Assembly: GCA_032173965.1 (NCBI GenBank)
Contig: JAVUNC010000006.1
Span: forward strand, 21,570,370-21,634,369
Direction: 5' to 3'
Source: Sitta carolinensis
Taxonomy: Eukaryota; Chordata; Aves; Passeriformes; Sittidae
DNA: 64,000 nt
Positions within the stretch are counted from its first letter, which is position 1. The number at the start of each line of letters is the position of its first letter. Under the pieces are notes generated by a model. That model worked only from the letters and a program-made list of their open reading frames with translations. It did no database searches and had not been told where the DNA came from. The position numbers and the translations under genes were made by a program. Below are positions 25,379 through 36,716 of this stretch, piece after piece.

Positions 25379-25590
25379 TCTCACGGAGTAGTCTGGGCTG
25401 GAAGGGACCCTTAAAGGTCATCTTGTCTAAGCCACCTACAATGAGGAGTGACACCTTCAACTAGAGCTCAGAGCCCTGTCCGACCTCTGCCTTGAATGTT
25501 TTCAGTGATGTTTTCAGTTTTTCAGTGATGCTCACCCACCACCTCTTTAGCCAGCCTGTTCAGTGCTCCTCCACCCCCACCATAGAACCT
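25379..25590 (-). mobile_element. CR1 LINE fragment, 3' end, antisense, old
   Basis: The + strand shows GGGCTGGAAGGGACCCTTAA, then AGGTCATCTTGTCTAAGCCA, later CAGAGCCCTGTCCGACCTCT and GCCTTGAATGTTTTCAGTGATG, and then CACCACCTCTTTAGCCAGCC. The order matches the antisense 3' end of CR1, but divergence is high. The phrase TTTTCAGTGATG is partly duplicated inside it. Confidence 0.82.
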
Positions 25591-28500
25591 CCCTCAAAGA
25601 ACACGAGGTCCCACTGAGATCCCACAGTCCTTTCTGTCCCACCAAGCCCGGAGCCTTTTTCTTCTCCTCCAAAATCAGTGCTGCAGAGATTGCCAAAGGC
25701 AGTGATGAGGAATTTTGTGGAGACAAGGGGATGGGCTCCCATGGGCTCAGCGCTTTTGGCTGTGGAGCTGAATCCTGCTTGGGAACAGCCCGGGCTGGAT
25801 CTCACTGGAGATGTGGAGGAGATTTCTGTAACCTGCTGATTATCTGCTGGCTGAATGGGAGCCAGGGGAATGTCTCTCATTCCTAATATGCAGTAATTTC
25901 TAAAATGCATTTCATTCTCCCTAGCAGAAATATGTGAAAGTGATGTTTTATTTCAAAGTGTCTTTGTGGGCGTTCATGCTTTGCTGGTGGGTGAGATATT
26001 TTGGCACCTGCAGACTGGGGAAGTTTTGGGTCTGAGGTTCACGGTGCTGGTACTGATTGCTCCCATCATCCTGAAACTCCTCGAGCATCCCCTGAAAAGT
26101 GGTTTTCTTGGCTGATAAAAATTGGTTGTGTGATACCATCAGCTAGAGGGGGTTTTCAGGGGTCAGTGCAATTGGATGCCAAACCCTCACCAAGGGAGCT
26201 TTCCACACCAGAGCCACGCTGAGACCACAGATCTGTGCTTTGCCACAGCTCCAGCACTTGGAAAGCAGAGCTCCTCTCCTGCCTCTCATCCTGCAATGAT
26301 TTGGGTGTTCTCATTATGTCTGACTGGGGGAAGCTGGGTGATTTATGGGATGGCTGAATTTCTCTTTGTGGATGGGGACCCAGCCATCTGCTCTGGAAGC
26401 TGCACCCCTGGGGGATGAGCACCATCATTGCCAGGGATGGCTCCTGTAGGAGGATGATGTGGTCCAAGCCCAGGGATCCACATTCACCAGCTTTGTCTGC
26501 TGGGATAAAGGTCAGAGTAGCAGGATTTCCCCTAAATTAGGTACAAGTAAATTACAAGGGAACTGTGCCCATCTTTTGCATCCATCACCGTGTTCCTGCT
26601 AACTTCACAACAGTCCCAACATTTAAAAGGAAAAAGGGGCAACATCTTGAAGAGCAAAAGTCCATTCCCAAAACAGCAACTGGGCTAGGATAGAGGGATG
26701 TGGTGATTTGAGAGGGAACTTGGCTCTGAGGTCCTCAGCAGGAATTGGAGCTGTGGCTGGACCTGAATCCTCCTGGGAAAAGTGCAGTAAAGGTAACACT
26801 GAGATTTGGGATGCCAGCGTTCTGATTTTGGCAGACACACACGAACGGTGTTTATTTTTATTCCCCTTAGCTAACACAAATCCTTCAGGACTCGAGCTGC
26901 AACGTGAGTGCACAGTATTGGTGTTCCAGGAAAGGGGGTGGGCTGTGGGGCACAGGAAAAGGGACTCAGAACATCCCTCTGGAATAACCCACGCTGCTGT
27001 AAAAGACGTACAGAACCATCTGGGGACATGTTGTGTTTTAGACTTAGATCATTCTCTTTCAAGAGAAGGACCTGGAGTGCCTGTAACACCTGGGATGCCT
27101 TTCTGGAATGACAATAGCTCAATTAGTGGCAGCCATTAGACAGATACGGCTAAGGTCATCTTGTATCTACTTGGACATTTTCTCGCTGGGTCCTTCTAGA
27201 ACTCCTTGCAGTCAGCTTAAAATGTTTTTGGCTTGTCAGCAAACTTTCCCATTAGAAGTCAGCAGCCTGGCCAGGGCCCCATGATACCACAAAATCCCAG
27301 CAATAACCTCTCCCCACTGTGAAAATGAAAACTGATTTCCAGCCTTTGGTTTCTCTTGTCTCAGCTGCTAATCCATGCAGCCCTTTCTTTATCTCATGCT
27401 ACTTTTATCTCTTTGACAGCTCTTGTGGTGCCAAAGCTTTGCTGAACCCCAGGTATGTGATACACATGCAATCACCTCCTCCAACACATTCATTGACTGC
27501 TTTAAGGGGTGTGAATGCGTTATAAACTTTGACTTCTTTCTGCAAAAGCTTCCTGTTGCCCTTTCCCTGGTGTATCAGATCTTCCCAGTGCATCCCAGGT
27601 ATCCATATCTACCTGAACTCCACTGTGTTTTCATTTGTGTACTGCAAGTCAGACTTCAACTCTTAAAGTTTAAGTTCTTAAACTTGCTTCTTCAGTGGCA
27701 AGTTTGTTATTTCTCATCCTGCAGACAAGTGCAATCCTTCGGATAATTGTACAAATGCAAGTAGATAACAATATATTTATACCATTTTTAACAGAGTATA
27801 ATTATACCAATACAATTATTCATATCATTGTATTTGAATCTCTTTCCAAGTCTTGAGCCAGTGGCATCTCACTCTGGAAATCTGCTCCTCTGTCAATTTA
27901 CCTTTTTATTCCAAAATTTTCTTGGTGATGCTTATATTTAAGAAGCTCATCAGAGGCAAAGCAGAAAAGGAGGGATTTTCTGGAGGAGTCTCAAGCCCAA
28001 ACACATGGGGAGCTCATTTACTCGACCCACCAGTGTTTTATTTCACCCCAAATTCCTCATTTTCACTGCTTGCTGGTCCCAGTGAGTCCCTGGTTGACTT
28101 TCTGTCTTTGCTGTGTTTTTTGTGAGCATTTTTATGCTTTGAAACATCTTCTCCACTTGCCTTGCTGTGGTTTTACATTTGCCAGTGTTTGTGCTGTATT
28201 CCATTTCCCTCATTTTTGACAGCTATCTTTTTTGTTCCTAATAGCCTTCCCCACTCTGCTACTTAACTTCTTTGCTTTTAGAAATTCCTTTAGGGTCTTT
28301 ATTAAGGAGTGTTACATATTAAGCTGGAGCCTGTACCATATCTTTAAGCTGCTGCCAGGGTATTTGAAAGTATTTTATCCTTTCAGCTCTTCCACTTATT
28401 TTTAATGCAATTCTCGCCTCTAAATTTTAAGTGGTACTATGAATCATGACCATTACATGCTGTGGTGGAAAATTAAGACAATAGGAGAAATTCTCTAATG

Positions 28501-28957
28501 GAGTAAGGAAAAGGAAATCTGTTTTAGCCTGACCTAAGTTAGGCTCTGAACCCCTGATTGAGAGGCTCCCCCAAACAAGCTAATCTTGGTATTGCCTCAT
28601 TATGAGCAATCATGTCTTATTTTTCCTGTAATTTATTAATCAAATCTACTTTTAAAACACCTGCTGCTCTTTCTTCTGCTATTTCTACTTGGTGGCTGCT
28701 TGAGAGCCTCACTCACCTGGAGAGAGGAGAGGAGACAGGCTGGAGACTTTCCAGCCTGAAAGGTTCCACCCACCCAGGTGATACCTGCTTGATCCTCACC
28801 TTAGAGCTGAGAGAGTTTTTCCTCCTTTCCTGGGGTTTATTCCCCTCCCTGGAGCACCAAATGCAGGCTCCTGCAACCCCAGAGTTTGGTTTTCCCAGCC
28901 CCAACCATCCCCCCTGATGGTTGAACATAAACCTGATCCCAGTCCTGGACACCTCCC

Positions 28958-29002
28958 CAATATTCCATCTAAATTTCCCCTCTTTTACTTTAAAAACCTC
29001 TT
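28958..29002 (-). mobile_element. Possible ancient CR1 scrap, antisense
   Basis: The + strand TTCCATCTAAATTTCCCCTC followed by TTTTACTTTAAAAACCTC resembles the antisense CR1 stretch 'atctaaatctaccctcttttagtttaaaacca'. The opposite strand reads VFKVKEGKFRWNI, close to the CR1 'FKLKEGRFRLDI' block. The match is short and could be chance. Confidence 0.35.
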
Positions 29003-31063
29003 TCAGTACTTTTGAAGCCCGTTCCCTAAACCCTGATTCATAAAAGCACTGAAGTACACTCAGAGCCCAGCACATCTGGAAGTACTTTGCTGAATTAGAG
29101 CATTATTAATCTTCCTGCATTTAAAATAACTTTTTATTACATTTTAAAAATAAATGGGCATGTACTATTTCTTCAAGTTTGGGATTTTTTTTTTTTCCCA
29201 AACATTGATTTTTAATGGAGGCCTGGCTTGGCTGGATATTCCTCCATCCAGCCAAGCAGCTGCTTGTGCTAAACCTGGGAGCAAAATTCCTCTTTCAGTG
29301 TTGATGCAGCCTAGAAGGAGCTTCAAGTTATCCATTGCTCACACTTTTAGTAGAAAACAACCAAACCTCCCTGAAAAGCCACCCTGAGACATCTCAAATC
29401 CAAAAAGGAAGGATGTTTTGAGCTGAAAAGTAGCAGACTGCAGCTGTGGGTGTATTTCTGAATTTTTCAATGGGGAAAAATGCCAGCCAAGTGTTGCTCG
29501 TACCAGTTGCAAAAGGAATTTTTTGGAGCTGGGGGGAATAGAGGAGCTGGGATTTGGGGTTGGGAGCTGTGTAATGTGTGGCAGAGCTTCTGCCTCCTCC
29601 TGGCTCTGCTTCATCCGCCAAAACGTAGAAATTTTAAATATTAAACAATTCTAAGCAGGTTTCCAGTGCTGGCAGCTATTGGTCTTTGGGAATTGAAATG
29701 AGTAAACCTAAAATTTGGCAAGAAAAGGCTCAGCAGCCCTCAGAACACCTTGTGGGGCTGGGCCTGATCTTCCCTCAGCCTAAATCACCCCATGGGCAGA
29801 ACGAAGAGGTTGGACATGGACAAATGAAGCAGATTTCCAAGGGGGAAAAAAAAAAATAAAAAAATAAAGAATGGATCAGCCCAAGCTCAGGGTTTATGTC
29901 AGTCTCCCACCACAGGCACATGGCAGGTGAGTGCCCCTCACCCCAGCACAGTTCATCCTCCTCCTCTGAACACGACAGATGTAAATATTTCCTTGTGAAT
30001 CCCATAGGGATCTTTTTTTCCCCCTGCACATTCAGTTTTCAGCAATGCCAAGGAGACCATTTGCTGTATTTAATAATTTTTTTCAGCAGTGCAAACCAGC
30101 GCATTTTCTGTAGTCACAGAAGAGTGGGAGTCACTTCTGTGTTTTAGGACAGCAAATGCACTGGTTTGTGTGCCAGGAAAAAACATGTGCAGGTTTGGGG
30201 AAAGGCTGCAGAGCTGCCCAACTTCCCCCTGTTTTCCAAAAAGAGCAGTGTTAAAAAATGAGGGTAAGTGGAAAAGAGGGGCAAAGTCAGACCTCCAAGG
30301 TCCTTCCTCATCCCTCCATCCCCAGGTGGGAGCAGTAAAAGATGCTCTAAGTCCAGACACGTCCCTGATTTGTGGAAGCCCATCTGAGCTGAGCTGCTCA
30401 GGAGCATTTTTTGGAAGAGTATTGGAGTTTGTTAATGCCATGTGAAAGGCAGGTCTTGCTTTCAGGGGAGAAATGCAGAAGTTGAAGAGGATGCAGCCGG
30501 GAGCTTTGTTTTCCACACTGTTTTGGGGAATGTATTTGCTTCCTTTGACAGTGACTTACGGCCTGGCTTTCTTTTCTATTTTGTTAGAACAATAAAGAAG
30601 ATAAATCTGTAATAATTCAGCTCCCTGTCTTCAATAAAATCTTGTCTTCTTCACATGGCCCCTGGGAAGATCTCCATTTTGCAGCCCTTCGAGATTGGTT
30701 GTGTTTTTCCATTTCACCTCTTCACCAGAACGACAGAAAAATAACATTACCGGTAAAATTAATAGCTAAACACAATTTCTGGCAGAGGGAAAGCATTCGG
30801 CAGGAGGAGCTGGATCCCGAGTGTGACTGTGCCAGCCCCAAGGATGCTCTTCAGCAAAGGTGGATGCCCCCATTGCTTTTGTCTTTGATACTGGGTTGGA
30901 AACCTCAAATATCAGCTGATGAAAATTTCTCATTACTTGGCATGGATTAACATCAAGCCGATCTTTGGTTGGTTTCAGGCTTCAGTCAGGTGCAGAAGGC
31001 AAGAGAAGGGGATGGCGGTGGGGGAGACACCGAGGCAGGAAAAAAAAAAAAAAATCCTTGGAA

Positions 31064-31098
31064 GTCATAGAATGGGTTGGGTTGGGAAGGACCTGGGA
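31064..31098 (-). mobile_element. CR1 3' terminal scrap, antisense
   Basis: A 35-base piece, GTCATAGAATGGGTTGGGTT plus GGGAAGGACCTGGGAGAGC, matches the antisense CR1 terminus. It follows a 14-base A run (31040-31053). It is the CR1 piece closest to the PELI2 promoter. Confidence 0.75.
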
Positions 31099-31293
31099 GA
31101 GCACTGAAGAACAAAGGGGGTGAGGGCATTTCGGTGCCCTCAGAAGAGGCCGGGCCGTGGGCTCCGGGGCTCCGGCCGCCTCCGGGGCAGGGAGGCGGCA
31201 GAAGGGACCGGAGAGCCCCTCAGGCCAGGGCGCGGCGGGGCCGCAGGGCTGGGAGCCCGCGGCGAGCGGCTGTGGGTGGGTGAGCCGCTCCCG

Positions 31294-31812
31294 CGGGGCT
31301 GAGAGGCCCGGGGCTCTCACAGATCGTGGGGCTGAGAGGCCCGGGGCTCTCACAGATCGTGGGGCTGAGAGGCCCGGGGCTCTCACAGATCGTGGGGCAG
31401 GGGGTACCCGGGGCTCTCGCAGACCCGGGGGCTCTCACAGATCGTGGGACAGGGGGTACCCGGGGGCTCTCGCAGACCCGCGGGGCAGGGGATACCCGGG
31501 GCTCTCACAGATCCGGGGGCTCTCGCACACCCGGGGGCTCTCGCACACCCGGGGGCTCTCGCAGATCGTGGGGCAGGGCATACCCGGGGGCTCTCACAGA
31601 CCGTGGGGCAGGGGGTAATCGGGGCTCTCACAGACCCGGGGGCTCTCACAGATTGTGGGGCAGGGGCTGACCCGGGGGCTCTCACAGACCCGCGGGGCAG
31701 GGGATACCCGGGGCTCTCACAGACCCGGGGGCTCTCACAGACCCGCGGGGCAGGGGATACCCGGGGCTCTCACAGACCCGGGGGCTCTCGCAGACCCGGG
31801 GGCTGCTACAGA
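31294..31812. repeat. GC-rich promoter-proximal minisatellite, about 18 copies
   Basis: A tandem array of the core GGGGCTCTCACAGA (with C/T and G/A variants) occurs about eighteen times. It has two tiers. The first three units are near-identical 33 bp repeats carrying GTGGGGCTGAGAGGCCC. Later units either alternate with a spacer of the form CGGGGCAGGGGATACCC, giving units of about 34-37 bp, or follow each other directly at 18-19 bp. Because 33 is a multiple of three, frames through it are open and repetitive (for example GAERPGALTDR), but they are open on both strands and show no coding signs. The array ends about 600 bases before the PELI2 start codon. Confidence 0.95.
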
Positions 31813-31989
31813 GCCCCGGCCCACACGGGAGGACACGCAGCCACCCATACCCGGGCAGCTGGCGTCCAGAGCCACGCCGCGGGGCCGGACACGCCCCGGG
31901 GGCAGGAGGGGATCCAGAGCCCCGCGGGTGATGTGGAGCCCAGGCTGGGGTGACCCAGAGCCCCCCGCTCGGGACCCCTCGGTGACCCC

Positions 31990-32417
31990 CGAGCCGCGGC
32001 CGCCGGTGCGCGGCCCCTTTAAGAGCGGCCGGCTCCCCTTTACTCTATGTTTACATAACACTGCCGGGCCGTACCACCGCTGCCCGTGCCGGGGGGGGGG
32101 GGGGGGGGGCGCGGCGCGCGGCAGGGGGCGGGGCGTACCCGCGCCCGGCCCCGCCCCGTCCGCCCGCAGTTAATGAGCGCGGGGAGGGCGGGGCCACTCG
32201 CAGCCCCGCGGGGGGGAGACGGCGCCGGTTCGCTCCTGCCGCCCCCCCGCCGCGGCGGGTTGGTCCGTCCCCCCGGTGGCCCCGCCCCCGCGCCCCCCGC
32301 GGTGTAGTGGCCGTTGCCGGTGGCCGGCGGCGCAGAGCGGAGCGGAGCCCGCTCGGGACGCGCCCCCTCGGCGGCGGCTGGGACGGGGGCGGCCGGTGCT
32401 ACCAGAGCGGCGGCCCC
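31990..32417 (+). promoter_or_regulatory. PELI2: Putative PELI2 core promoter and 5' UTR
   Basis: This stretch lies between the minisatellite and the start codon. It contains a TATA-like CCTTTAAGAG (32017-32026) and a forkhead-type TGTTTACATAA (32048-32058), which stands out in otherwise GC-rich DNA. It also has a run of nineteen G (32091-32109) and several GGGGCGGGG-type Sp1-like boxes. The transcription start cannot be placed by reading. In a CpG-island promoter it may be dispersed. Confidence 0.5.
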
Positions 32418-32494
32418 ATGTTTTCCCCCAGCCAGGAGGAGCTGTGCGCGCTGAACAAGGAGCCCGTCAAGTACGGGGAGCTGGTGGTGCTGGG
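32418..32494 (+). CDS. PELI2: PELI2 coding exon 1 (Pellino-2 N-terminus)
   Basis: Pellino-2 is a cytoplasmic E3 ubiquitin ligase and scaffold that binds phosphorylated IRAK1/IRAK4 and acts in Toll-like and IL-1 receptor signalling to NF-kB and MAP kinases. This exon encodes residues 1-25 and two bases of codon 26, starting MFSPSQEELCALNKEPVKYG and continuing ELVVLG. The family begins MFSP and keeps the PVKYGEL(V/I)VLG block. The NKEPVKYGELVVLG form matches PELI2, whereas PELI1 is shorter here and has KAPVKYGELIVLG. The start is the first ATG in frame. Its context is weak, with C at -3 and T at +4. The donor GTGAGC follows at 32495 in phase 2, and reading on without splicing meets TGA at once. 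The exon lies in a CpG island, as expected for a first exon. Confidence 0.95.
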
Positions 32495-34924
32495 GTGAGC
32501 GCTGGGGCAAGGGGCTCCGGGGCGGGGGGGAAGAAGCGCGGCGGTCCCGGGGCGGCGGGGGCTGCCCCCTCCCAGCCTGCGGCTCGGTGCCGGCCGCCGC
32601 TCCGCGCTGCCAAGGAGCGCTCGGAGCTGGAGGGGGGCGCGAGGGGGCGCGTGGCGCTTCCCGCCTTCCCGCCCGCCGAGTGCGCGGCGCGGCCGCCGGA
32701 GCCGGGGGGGACCCGTGGGTGGATGGGGGGGGGATGTCCCGGTGCCCGAGGGGAGCACGGAGGGATGGATGGCGGCGTCCCGGTGCTTGAAGGGAGCGGG
32801 GAGGGATGGAGGGGTGAACGGGGGGAGGTCCCGGTGCGTGACGGGGAGCGCGGTGCGGCCGTTGCGGGGTCCCGGTGCCGGCGGGTAGGGACGGAGCGGG
32901 GACCCGGTGCCTGAGAGGGGCAGGGAGGGAGGGATAGGAGGGGTGGGGATGGATGGCCCCGGGGCCGGAGGGGCCGCTGCGGCGCGGCCCTTGCGGGGTC
33001 CCGGTGCCGGACGGACGGACGGAGCCGGGGTGCGGCCGCTCTCGGGCATCGAGGTCGCGGCGGGGCTGGGGAAGAAACTTCTTGCGGGGCCGGGGGATGC
33101 GGGGTCACGGCTCCCGAACCCCCCCTTCCCCCGCTGCGGGCCCCGTCCCTCCGCCGGTGCCGCCGTGCCTCGGCCGCCGGCTCCGGGTGACGGCGTCCGC
33201 CTTGCAGATGGCAGGGGGATGATTTTGGAACGAGGAGCGGGAGGGTGGTGAAGCACTTCTATTCAGATTCGTCGTGGAAATATTTATTTTCTCGGCTTGA
33301 TATGGATCTTAAAGTAATCCGCTTGGCATTACGCTGTTGCCCTGCTGTTAAAGCTCGCAGCCGCTCTGCTGAGCGCCGCGGAAGCAGATGAGGGAGAAGC
33401 GTCTAAGCCGCGCTCGCTGAGAGCCCTCGCGATCCTCGGGGGAGATGCTGGATTTTGGTAGTTCGGTACGTGGTAACGGATGGTTAATGGAGAGGTTTTT
33501 CGGTGCTCACCTCAACGGAAAGGTTCGGAGCCGGCCGCGAGGCAGCACGGTCACAGGCTCGCTGCGTTACTCAGCCTCCCCCAGAATCCGGTGCATGTTT
33601 GCTGCAAGGTCGTAGAAAAGCCTGTTCTGGTTTCTTAGGGGTTTGTGTTTTGTTTCGGTCCTTTCCTAAAGAGCCACCTTCACATCTGCAGAATAACTGT
33701 TTGAAAAAGAGCAGTCCAGGCCGGGTACTCATATCCAGTAGTTCACCTCTTTTCCTTAAGGGATGCTAAATGTTTGCAGTCACGAGACTGGTTCAAGATG
33801 CAGTTACCGTGGAATAAAACACGGCTGCTGTCAGGAACGTGGCGTAGCTGGTACTTGAAATCCTTGAATTTAAGTCCCTTGATTCGTGAGAAATACCCAT
33901 ATCACACTAAATTTAATAAAGAAGCGTTCTTACTGTTTCAATTGTGGCAATGGAGGGTGAGCTCAGCTGTGCAACACTGTCTCTGACAATAAAGTCATAG
34001 TATAATGCAGGATCTTTAATTAAATTAGAGTGCATAAATTGATGTTGTGCTGCAGAGGCTCTTTGTGCACAGCTGGAAGCATTTTCCTTTCTGTTGCTTT
34101 ACTATTTTTAGCAGCAGTTGAAAGTACAGAAGTATGAAATGTTTTGGCTCTGATCTTAACCTGGCAAAGTCTGGTGCGCTTTGCCTTTAATACGGGGACG
34201 CATTGATCTCTGCTTATCGGTTCTGCTGGGCCCTTGATCTTCACTGTGTGTGTTGAAACACGCCAATAAAATCTAAATATAAAACGTATATGGCTGGGCT
34301 TAGGTCCTGCTGGAGTTTCAGCCGCTCTCTAAAACTACTGAGGTTGCATCTTGTAGGTGTAAGATGTACTGAAAATGCAAACAGATCCCGTCCTTGCGGT
34401 GCAGCCAGGGACAAGAAGCTTGTGCAGGGGAGCTGGGTCTCTGTGCTCAGACAATGGGGCACTGGCTGTCACTGCTCACGCTGTGCCTGGGAGTGTGGTG
34501 CGCAGGGAGGTGGACGTGCTGGAAGCACTCCAGGAAGTCCCATGACTTCGCGAGCTGTATTTTTAATTTTTAGAACGAATGTTGTTGTTTTAAGAGCCCT
34601 TCGCGTGTCCTGTCAGAGGCGTCTTAAATGTTGTTTGTAGTGCCACAAATAATGCAGACATCCCTCTCTCTGGTGACTCAACATTTGTGACTAGGAACTC
34701 TTGGAAGAGCTTAAGCTGCTCAGTGTGCTAAGAAACCCACTTAGTACCTGTTTTGTATTAAAATCTTGTAATCTGGAGTTTCATTTAAATAAAGCAATGT
34801 AAATCTGCTCTCCTCCCTGTAGTGAAACTGAGACCTGGGGACCTGCAGAAGTGTAGTGTTGCAGCTCCTGTTACAACTGCCTGATTAAAATTGATAGCGC
34901 AGCCTCGCAGCTAGATTTGAGAAG

Positions 34925-34998
34925 AAAAAAAAAAAAAAAAAAAGAAAAAGCTGTTTTGAGACACTGTGTGGGTTGTTTTTTTGTTTTTTTTTTTTTTT
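34925..34998. repeat. Poly(A) run and nearby poly(T) run
   Basis: An A run (34925-34943) lies about 30 bases from a T run (34984-34998). The two could pair as an A/T hairpin in the intron 1 transcript. The length of each may be unreliable. Confidence 0.85.
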
Positions 34999-36609
34999 AA
35001 AGCCTTGATTGTGATGTTGATGAATAACTTGTGTCTCGAACTGTGAGACTTTTAAATTAGGTGGTGAAAAGGATGATGAACAAAGGAATTGGCATACCTG
35101 GCAAACTGCTGAGCTTCTGTTTTTAAGATGACAAAACTTTCCCTTTATCTTTTACTCTCACTCTGCCTTAGCAGCATTAAAGTGGGGCTGCTGTACCTTG
35201 ACCTTTAAATGGAGGGGGAAGGCAGGTTTTTTTGGCAGGAGGCGGCTCTCCCAGCAGGGCACGTTCCTTATTGTCTGGCAATAGTTGTGATTGCTCAGTC
35301 TGCGCCTTAATGTGAGCCCCAGTAAAGCCCCAGGCGCTTCGTGTCGGTCGGTGCAGCAAACACATTTCTAATAACCTTCTCCCAGCGCTGTGCTACGTCT
35401 CTGCTGGCAGTGATGTGGCAGCGTGTGTTTGGTTAAGATTTTGCCGAGGTTTACATAATCAATGTTGTAGTGAATAGAAACAGTTTATGTAAATCGAGCC
35501 AGACAGGTCAAGATGGCTGGTAAAGAAGAGATCATCTGCTTTATTGTGAATCTGCTTGTGTACATCTGCTCGTAGCATCATCTGCTCACAAAAGGCTCTG
35601 GATTTCTCGGTGAAGCAGAAACATTCATATTCTAATTCTTTTTGAAGAAAAAAAGAAAGCAGCTTTGTTTGAAGTCCTGTCAAAGTAATGGCTCATTATA
35701 TATTTCTTGGAACAGTGGGGCTGGAGGGAGTTAAGGAGATGCTGAATGCAGTATCGAGTACCTGAATAGTGTCAGGGTGTTTGTTACTGCCTTTGTCAGT
35801 AGCTTTTGTTTGACTTACCTGGTGTCTTGTTCATGTTTTGAGGTGCATGTCCTGGCCCCTTCCTCCTGGTGCCTCTTTGTGCCCAGACTTTGAATCGTGC
35901 CCTGAAGACTTTATTCCGGCAGTGTCGCTGCAGCCAGCATGGCTGTGCTGAGCAGAGCTGGTCCCTGTCACTGAAGGCAGGTGTCAGTGGCCTGGTGCCC
36001 TTAAATCCTTCGGGACTGCCCGCTGGGGATGGGCAGCTGTGACCTCTCTGGAAAGTCGCTTGATTAAAGTGATGTAAATTGGAGGAGGAACAGCAGAGAC
36101 AGGAGCTGTCGTCAATGGCTGAAAGACTTGTACCTGGCATTAAATGCTTTGTTGTATGGCAGTTTTGGATGGAGTTTCTGGTAGCTGTGTGCGTGTAAAT
36201 GGAATATTCCTTATTAACCAAAGGGTTTCTTGGTGTTTGCTACTCCTTAGCAAGGAGGTGTAGCCTGGTGTATCCTCAGCTGAGGAAGACTTTGTCATAC
36301 AGACTTACTGGATTTTGAAATATCTAATGCATTTTTTTAATTTAACCAGAAAAAACTCTAAGGGCTGTCCCTCATTGTTGTTACAGTGATCAGTTTGAAG
36401 TTACTGTCAACATTTTGCGTGTAAATTTTCCATTGCCTTCCATTAAAGTAAATGGTTAATTTGGAAGGTTCAGTGCTGAAAGAAGCCACTGTGAGTTGTT
36501 ATGTGAGCATTGTTTAATGTGGACTGCAGGACATCCTTGAATAAACAGGCTTAAATTTAAGTTCTGCTTAAACTTAACCTTTTGAGAAAGTAGACTAAAA
36601 GGACAGGTA

Positions 36610-36716
36610 GGTCTTGAAGCAACATCATGGTCTAGTGGAAGATGTCCCTGCCCATAGCAGGGGGTTGGAGCTGAATGGTCTTTAAACTTCCAACCTGAAC
36701 CATTTTGGGGTTCTAC
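36610..36716 (+). mobile_element. CR1 LINE fragment, 3' end, sense
   Basis: The piece has TCTTGAAGCAACATCATGGT, then CTAGTGGAAGATGTCCCTGC, then CCATAGCAGGGGGTTGGAGC and the worn terminus CCAACCTGAACCATTTTGGG. It is the only clear CR1 copy inside PELI2 in this window and is in the gene's own orientation. Confidence 0.9.

Larger units (their letters stand above)
1..31293. other. Intergenic DNA upstream of PELI2, no gene seen
   Basis: No open reading frame in this stretch looks like a vertebrate exon series. The long frames either lie on CR1 repeats or are single open stretches without recognisable protein similarity. The content is CR1 fragments, one solo LTR, simple repeats and unique sequence, each listed separately. 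Unique stretches over 300 bases with nothing I can name include about 1802-6421, 8257-11201, 14933-16660, 19068-20682, 20830-23938 and 25590-31063. Within these, blocks near 7130-7375, 9140-9345, 13485-13645, 15940-16130, 23515-23695 and 24480-24800 are rich in ATTA, TAAT and octamer-like motifs and are free of repeats. A noncoding RNA gene could be hidden here and could not be recognised by reading alone. Confidence 0.6.
31135..33200. promoter_or_regulatory. CpG island spanning the PELI2 promoter and exon 1
   Basis: From about 31135 the base composition shifts sharply to very high G+C with dense CG dinucleotides, and it returns to AT-rich sequence after about 33200. The surrounding DNA is depleted of CG, as expected for methylated vertebrate DNA. 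The island covers the minisatellite at 31294-31812, the putative core promoter, coding exon 1 and the first 700 bases of intron 1. CpG islands of this kind usually mark unmethylated promoters. Several long frames on both strands here arise only because GC-rich sequence has few stop codons. Confidence 0.88.

Noticed and set aside
29732..29812. CR1-like phrase CACCTTGTGGGGCTGGGCCT
   Set aside because: It resembles a CR1 phrase only loosely and lacks the terminal motifs in the right order.
31157..32173. Long repetitive frames over the minisatellite, for example with GAERPGALTDR repeats
   Set aside because: They are open on both strands because a GC-rich repeat with a 33 bp unit has few stops. 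There is no start context, no signal sequence and no conserved domain.
32304..32498. N-terminally longer PELI2 exon 1 frame open upstream of the ATG
   Set aside because: The upstream extension has no ATG, only a GTG, and Pellino proteins start MFSP, so the start at 32418 is preferred.
32399..33256. 285-codon proline/arginine-rich frame on the - strand over the CpG island, and a 212-codon + frame
   Set aside because: These are typical GC-rich artefacts overlapping the real PELI2 exon 1, whose family match and splice donor settle the strand and frame.
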